Shown here one piece after another: positions 42,466 to 48,530 of a stretch of DNA of 48,530 nucleotides. Below the pieces are notes generated by a model. It saw nothing but the letters and a program-made list of their open reading frames with translations. It searched no databases and was not told the DNA's origin. The stretch spans positions 1-48,530 of the forward strand of contig JBBHKE010000375.1 of the NCBI GenBank assembly GCA_037447655.1, read 5' to 3'. Each line of letters starts with the position of its first letter. The stretch's first letter is position 1. The DNA comes from Zygnema cylindricum. Taxonomy: Eukaryota > Streptophyta > Zygnematophyceae > Zygnematales > Zygnemataceae. A program made the translations under genes and the position numbers.

Positions 42466-44589
42466 TAGCAATTTTTTTGCAAGATCGTGAACGAATAGGA
42501 CTATGCACGAAAACCGAATTTACATGAACCGACACAAAAGAAATGCGAAAAAAAGGTATTATGTCCAAAACAATTGATAAAACTAGGGTAAAAATAAAAA
42601 CATACGTTTCGCTAAATACACAACTAAAAGTGCGCTCCAAAACTCCTTTCCAATTTTAGTTGTGAGAACGGGGTAATGACAATAAAGGAGAACAAATTTG
42701 GGAAAGAATTGAAAGACATAATAGAGTTTTACACGAAAAAAGAATATATCAAAATGTTGAAACGGGATGGAAAAGAGAGAATTGATACAAAAATCGTATA
42801 ATTTTATTTTTTTAGAAATTGACCAATGTACAAAAAAAAAATAACCTTTTTTGTTTGAGTGGATGAATGAGTCGTAAGTAAGAACGTTGTTTGATTGAGT
42901 AAGAGGAGGTATAATGAGGTTTTGTGTAAGAGAAAAGCTCAGTGGGAAAATGTGAAATTTTCAAAACTATAGTGAAAAACGTGGAGTGCAAGCATTGAAT
43001 TTTAGAATTACAATTGTTACTTATAAATATAAAAGTGAAGTGTAAACAAGGATTAATTAACTAAAAATGTATGACAATATCACCGCTCACTTGAACTAGA
43101 GGAAATGAGATAATGAAAGAGGAAAATAAACAAATTAAAAATAAATTGAAACAGTAAAAACTTGTGATTGAAAGGAAACAGAAAAAAAAAATTCTCATTT
43201 GTGTAAATATTCGAGAGTTGTGGAAGTGAATATTTTTTAATAAAATGTTTCGGGGAAGGGTGATTAGAGAAAAAATAGTGAACGGAAAAAGAAAATATCA
43301 ATGGTAAGCTAGATACGAAAATTGACGACGAAGATAATTTGGAACGAAAAAAAACAAATATCAAATGGGAATACAAAAAAAAGCGATGGGAAATAAGAGC
43401 CACAATAGGTATTAAGGTATAGTGACTGTTTGAGACAAAAAATGGAGGATTGGGGAAATTTAGAAGGGAAATGAAAAGTCTTTCCAATGTTACGATGAAC
43501 CAAAAAAATCTCCACAAAGATAAAACGGTAGAAGATTGTCAAAATGGAATGTCGAGGATCTTTGAACGTTAAACTTCAAGACAATTCGAGGAGGCCTCCA
43601 AAAATGTCTAAAAATAGATTAGGTAGGAATGGTGAATTGAGGTAAAACGTGGATTGTAGAGGGATATTTGATCAACGAAATTCAGGTGCTCCAACACGTA
43701 GTATTGGGAGGCATGTCGTGTTCCTAACGAGTTAGGTTGGAGAATAACTTGAACATAATGTGGCACAACAGGAAACGAGATGATCCATCGTGTTAAAAAT
43801 TCCTTGGAGTCGATAAGATCCACAGCCATGTGCTTCGTATGTTTGATAATACTTACATCCCGAATTAAAATTTGAAGAAACGACATCACTAGTCATTGTA
43901 TGTTTTTTGTCGGCCTTGAGCTTCCTCCAATAATGGGTTCGCTTGATAGATAAGTTATAATAAGAAGTTTAGGGGTTATTGGTTGCACCCACCGTTTATA
44001 CATATTTATTATCTATGTAAAAACTAAATGGATTTTCTACAAAAAGATACATTTTTTCATGAATTCTTAGACAAAACTATTATTTATAAAAAAACTATTT
44101 TTTAGTTTCTAGCCCGTCTTTGTACAAACTACTAAACAATGTATGGTTTTGTATATTTTCAAGGGTTTAGTCTAGCCATTGAGTAACTTGTATTTAAATG
44201 TTTAGTCATTAATTTTATATTATCTATTGCTCTCTAACTTGGGCTTATTACAAGGACCTACAAAGTAAAGGAAACAGCGGAAAATGTCTTTTATGGTGGG
44301 ATATCTTATATCGGATGCATTGCCGATATTATTGAGAAGGATAAATGAAATGCATTGCCAATATTTTACTGATTCGGTAAAACAACCTGGATGTCGGTTA
44401 TCGGACAGAGGTCACCGATAAGCGCCACTGTCAAAAAAGTCAAAATTTCTCACATCTGCCGCCAAGAAATAAGTACATTTTCCGACGTGCAACCGTACAC
44501 CTGTCGTCGGCGTGGTATTTCACGGTAAGTCACGTCCCCGCGTTTTGGGAGCAGCCGTCCGCCGGGAAGTCCGCTGCGGCCGCCGGTAA
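42466..44589. other. Intergenic AT-rich DNA upstream of the host gene
   Basis: No gene is recognised. The minus-strand open frame 43080-43517 is almost entirely Phe, Ser, Leu and Ile from A-rich plus-strand composition. Near 44300-44440 short TATCGG/CCGATA motifs resemble the hAT subterminal repeats, without identifiable ends. Confidence 0.4.
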
Positions 44590-44744
44590 ACATAAAAGCT
44601 TTGCATCAACATAATTGTTCAAAGTCAGTAAATGGTCTGTCTACCATACCACAGTCATATTTAAGCCAGCCTTCTTCTCTTTCTGTACACTTTTCCCTTA
44701 TTTCTTCCTTTGTCCATTGCATTTTTTCTTCCTTTTTGCAATTT
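44590..44744 (+). promoter_or_regulatory. Putative core promoter and 5' UTR of the acyl-AMP ligase gene
   Basis: CATAAAAGC at 44590 and CATATTTAAGCC at about 44657 are TATA-like. The second is followed by a pyrimidine-rich stretch (CTTCTTCTCTTTCTGTACAC) and then by T-rich leader to the ATG at 44745. Upstream, GTCACGTCC near 44528 is G-box/ACGT-like. An in-frame upstream ATG at 44601 would add 48 residues unlike the family, so I treat that stretch as leader. Inference from sequence only. Confidence 0.4.
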
Positions 44745-47700
44745 ATGGCAACTGTGACGTCGGTAACCGAGCAACAGACAATGAAGAGTCATCTGAATCG
44801 TCATTCTGGCCCAAGTGACGTGACACACCCAAAAAAATGGGCCCCTGCTCCTTATGAACTGCGGAAAAAATGGTCCGAAGAGGAGCCCTTACCCTTTCTG
44901 AAACGATTGGACCACTTTGTAGAGAGGAGTCCTCAAAAGCCTGCTCTCTTGTGGATAGAGGACGGAAAAACGACAAAAAGTTTTACATACGAAGAGGTAC
45001 GTAGTGAAGACTGATGTTTGTTTCGCTGTCATTACGTTATGATGACTGGCTTCCGATGGTTTTTTTATATATTAGAAGCAATTTTTTTAATACCCTGTTT
45101 TGCTTTGCTTGTGCGAGGATATTTGTTCCGTGAATGAAAAGAGAAATTTATCTTCGTTCAATAGGAAACGACTCTTAAATATAACGATAACCAAAGTAGG
45201 AAAAGAAAGATACTTGTAAATTTTGTTTCATGACAACACTAGCGAATGTGATGTTTTGTAGTATTCAATGCTCCTCACAAATCTATAACTTCTACCCTTT
45301 GTCTTAGAGAAAGCAACACCTTCCTCAAAATTGCATGCATTAAACAATTAAATTTTAATGTAAAAACAGTATAATAATTTTTATTCAATTATTACAATAG
45401 TAAACATTTCACTTAGATGTTATACTTAATCGCGTGTGAATCCTGAGGTCTAAATCCGGCTGTATTTCAAGAGTATTAAATGCAATAGAGTAGTCAGTGT
45501 GGACTACTATATAGGTAAAAACTCCCAAATGTTTGTAAGAATTATATCGAACTTCGTTTGAAAGCAGAAAAATGCTAGGGATAATCATGAAGTTTCCTAT
45601 GTTAAACATATTAAGAACAATTTGTTTCACCTGGTTTCAACTCCAGCAATAAAACTAGAATCTTGAATTTGCATATCATAATATCTGGCTTACCTTCAGC
45701 ATTGCTTGCAAATAGTTATAAATTAAGGTTGCCTTTACTGATTCGCCGTGATAAATTCAGATAGGTTATGCATATAAAACAGTTCGTTTTATTTTGTAAA
45801 GTAGGAGTAAAAATACAACGTGTCAACAATCTGCCATCTTACAGACTCATAACAACTGAGAACTTGTACATATGTGTGTTTACAGTTTGACAGAAAGACA
45901 CGTGCTATAGCGGCGGCCATGGTGGACAGCTGGAAAGTGGCAGGAGGTGACCGTGTTGTTCTACTTTATGAGCCCGGTCTCGAGTTTCTCGCTGCATTTG
46001 TGGCGTGCTTCCATGCAGGTATTTAACCGCAAACGATTTTAAGCACAAATCCATCATTTTGAGCAACAATGAATGGAAACATTTTAACTTTTGATGGAAG
46101 TACAGGTGCAATTGCTGTTCCTATGTACCCACCAAACCCAAATGACCTCAAACGCGATCTTCCAAAAATGACAAAATTGGTCACAGATTCTGGGGCAAAA
46201 CTTGTCCTCACATCTAACAGGTGATTCATTTTGCCTCAACTTCCTCCAAATAGATAAGTAATTTTATTAGTATGTTTTTGATATTATTATGTTATTAATA
46301 CTGAACCTAGTTGAGATGAAGTCTCGTTTCCATAGTAAAGATGGTAACTTTGTTGCTGCAATGAAGGACTCTGTGGTTGGAGTTGTAACTAACTTGAGAA
46401 TGTTTCTACAGTTATCTGAATCCAATATTCGTGAAGTGAATTTTTTCCATGCTTTCTAACATGATTTTTTTTTCTCTTGTTTTTCTTTTTGTCAGCTACT
46501 ATAATGTGGTTCGATTGTCCTTTTTTCGCGCCATTTGCTGGCCAGGAGAAGTTTGGAAATGCACAGATGGAATAAAGGTACAATTTCCTGTACCAAAAAA
46601 TATCAATCCTCATCTTTCTAGTTTTGTGTAAGTTATGTTGACGAGTTTGTCCAGACAAACTAAAAGCTTTTATTTTCAACTTTCCGTTATCCCACAGTAG
46701 TGATGATGAAGGAAAAGTTATGATTAATCAGTTGACTCAGACAAAATAATGTTAAGATTTTGGAAATGAAAAACCGCCTAAAACAATGCAGCAAAAACAA
46801 ATCAAATCGATATAAACCCTCCCTGTCTAGAGGCCCTTACTAAAGTGCCTATACTAAATTTTATAACAAATTATAGGTAACTTAGTATGTAATTTATTTT
46901 AGAATAACCAAAATTTCCGGTTTTCATTCTCTGTACCTAAAACATTTTCCAAAAACAAAAGATAAGAGTGGCCTTATATGTAGGAGAGGAGGGAGGAAAA
47001 GGGGTAGAAATTGAGGGAGTGAGAGAAAAATAGTGAGCTATTTTTTTTTGTTTTTTTGTTCAGCCTCTCTCAAAGCCCATGGAAAGAAATTTAGGAAGTT
47101 CTCCAAGTCCCGTGGCCTTCTTACAATACACCTCAGGCTCCACCGCTGACCCCAAGGGCGTTATGGTGGGCCATGAAAACATCGCCCATCATCTCAATTT
47201 TGTGATAAGGTTTGTAACCTCCCACCCTCCCTCCCTCCCTCCCTCCCTCCCACACCTATAGATTGCCCAATCGTCTAGATCCTGTAAGTCGTCAGTCTGT
47301 TTTAGATGTGAAATAAGGTTTGTAAGTAGGTGTTTTAGGGCTTTTTTTACGGTAATTAACGAGGAACTTAATTTCTCATAATCATATTTGCCTGGAGTAG
47401 GTACTTCACAGTGAAATTAGTACCCTTTTCTTGTTTTCTTATTATTTCTGTTTATTTTCTTGAAGTTTCATCACTTCTTTCTTCATGAATCATCCTTTTT
47501 TTTTGTTTTTTCAAAATAGTTTTTAAATGAACTACAGCTCTTGTATGTATCTACTTACATTCAAACCCATTAGTTTCCACCTGCTAATTATGTAATTCTT
47601 TCTATCTTTTATCCTCACTATTTCCGTTTTAAACTTACCAGAACGCTTCGACTTACTGAGGAAAGCCGGTTTTTCAGTTGGTTACCACAGGTATTAATCT

Positions 47701-48530
47701 ATCCTTATAAAATAACGAGTCAAATAACGACAAAAAATAACGAGTCAATTTCCTTTAATAAAATATTTAGTCATTTCCTTTTATACAATATTTAGTCATA
47801 AAGTAAAACAAGTGAATTCTTTTCCACAATAATAATTAATTCCTTTTCCGAAAAACTAAGTAACTGCAAATTAATAAAAGTGGAACAAAATGTATGTATT
47901 TCCACAACTGTAACATATATTTATTATATAAATAAAGTGAAAACATAATGAATCCATTTGCACAAAATTAAAATCTATTCCTTTTAAACTATTATATATG
48001 AAGTTAATAAAGTGGAATATAAGGAATCAATTTCCATACCTGTGTCCTCATACCACAACAAACATAATGGTTTTTTAGCGACAGTTTACAGCTAATCTAA
48101 AAATATTCACAAGATACGAAAGAAAAAAAACAAAAATGGATCGTTTTGTTTCGTTTCGTCCCACTCGAGTTCTCAGTACTACGACAGACCTTATTTTTCC
48201 CGTTTTAATCGTCCGCTATTTAGTTTTATTTTTCCCTTTTGTGGATTTTGCTCTATGCAATTTGTTTTTTGCAATCAATATCTCTCAATAATAGCAATAG
48301 CTTTTCCTTTCATTTTCTCTCTCACAATGTTTTGTTTTCCCTCCACTTCCTTTCTCAACTTTTTTCTCTCCTTTTTCGTGCTCTGACATTTGTTTTTCTG
48401 CAATTTTCTGCAGTACCATGACTTAGGTCTCATTGTGGCCTATCTGAGTGTACTTGCCTCGGGAGGGACGGGATTTTACATGTCTCCTATCGCTTTTATC
48501 AAACATCCTTCCCTCTGGGTACAACTTATG
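44745..48530 (+). CDS. Fatty-acyl-AMP ligase / acyl-CoA synthetase family protein, 5' part
   Basis: An adenylate-forming enzyme: the family activates a carboxylate (here probably a fatty acid) with ATP to an acyl-AMP for transfer to a carrier protein or CoA. Seven GT-AG exons, inferred by eye: 44745-44996, 45886-46018, 46106-46220, 46496-46577, 47064-47209, 47642-47690 and 48414-48530 (open at the window end). Together they give 894 bases, 298 codons without a stop, with compatible phases at every junction. Visible family blocks are FLKRLDHFVERSPQKPAL, GDRVVLLYEPGLEFLAAF, GAIAVPMYPPNP, the P-loop-like FLQYTSGSTADPKGVMVGH, and FFSWLPQYHDLGL followed by GGTGFYMSP. YPP, the SWLPQYHDLGL block and MSP favour the FAAL-like branch over classical acyl-CoA synthetases. 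The FAAL-specific insertion, the C-terminal lid and any carrier or polyketide synthase domains lie beyond the window. No signal peptide is seen. Confidence 0.88.
47217..47252. repeat. CCCT microsatellite in intron 5
   Basis: A run of CTCC units (about seven) starts a few bases after the donor site at 47210. It is intronic and probably polymorphic. Confidence 0.8.

Noticed and set aside
43080-43542. 145-codon open frame on the minus strand
   Set aside because: Almost only Phe, Ser, Leu and Ile from A-rich DNA; no motif, overlapped by another frame of the same character.
44601-44744. Upstream start at 44601 for the acyl-AMP ligase
   Set aside because: The added residues do not resemble the family and the stretch has TATA-like and T-rich leader features.
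46449-46631. 60-codon frame as a separate gene
   Set aside because: It is intron 3 read through into exon 4 of the acyl-AMP ligase gene.

Overview
This is an AT-rich eukaryotic genomic window. Spliceosomal GT-AG introns, several families of DNA transposons, Ty3/gypsy, Ty1/copia and non-LTR retrotransposons, and the absence of bacterial operons or ribosome binding sites all point that way. The Ty3 integrase and RNase H motifs, the restriction-enzyme-like (RLE) class of LINE and a fatty-acyl-AMP-ligase-type host gene suggest a photosynthetic protist or alga, possibly of the green lineage. That placement is inference from motif resemblance, not from a search.

Region by region. 1-1.49 kb: nothing recognised. 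1.49-14.1 kb: a dense nest of non-autonomous DNA elements. FAM-A has TA target duplications and CACCGCGAATCG ends. FAM-B has TTA/TAA target duplications and GGGTGAAGTTCCATTAG-type ends, each copy carrying an internal hairpin. FAM-H is a hAT-like MITE with 8-bp duplications. A decayed autonomous hAT element (5233-10026) is itself split by a solo LTR (8870-9924), and a short hAT relative lies at 10054-10944. One FAM-A copy (3152-11431) hosts FAM-B copy 1 (which hosts a FAM-H MITE), FAM-B copy 2, the hAT (which hosts the solo LTR) and the short hAT. 14.1-18.4 kb: little coding content, a pair of ~450-bp direct repeats flanking a relative of the solo LTR, then a pyrimidine-rich tract. 18.4-21.9 kb: a frameshifted LINE with reverse transcriptase, CCHC knuckle and RLE-like C-terminus. 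22-24.2 kb: short tandem repeats and dispersed repeats.

24.7-38.5 kb: a rearranged LTR-retrotransposon cluster. It holds at least three minus-strand Ty3/gypsy pieces, with a copia fragment wedged between two of them. LTR segments sit in opposite orientations at its two sides (26.2-26.8 and 36.9-37.6 kb), and an inverted-repeat pair encloses a second copia fragment (37.6-38.5 kb). Two of the Ty3 integrases end in a PHD-type zinc finger. 39.4-40.1 kb: a fifth FAM-B copy. 40.1-44.6 kb: AT-rich intergenic DNA with two tRNA-related SINE-like units.

44.7 kb to the window end: the only clear host gene, the 5' part of an adenylate-forming enzyme of the fatty-acyl-AMP ligase / acyl-CoA synthetase family. 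Seven exons join into one open frame of 298 codons and run off the window.

The most unusual signals are the FAM-B hairpin slot (same position in every copy, different but self-complementary stems), the PHD finger on the Ty3 integrase, and the fully resolvable insertion order of the nest.
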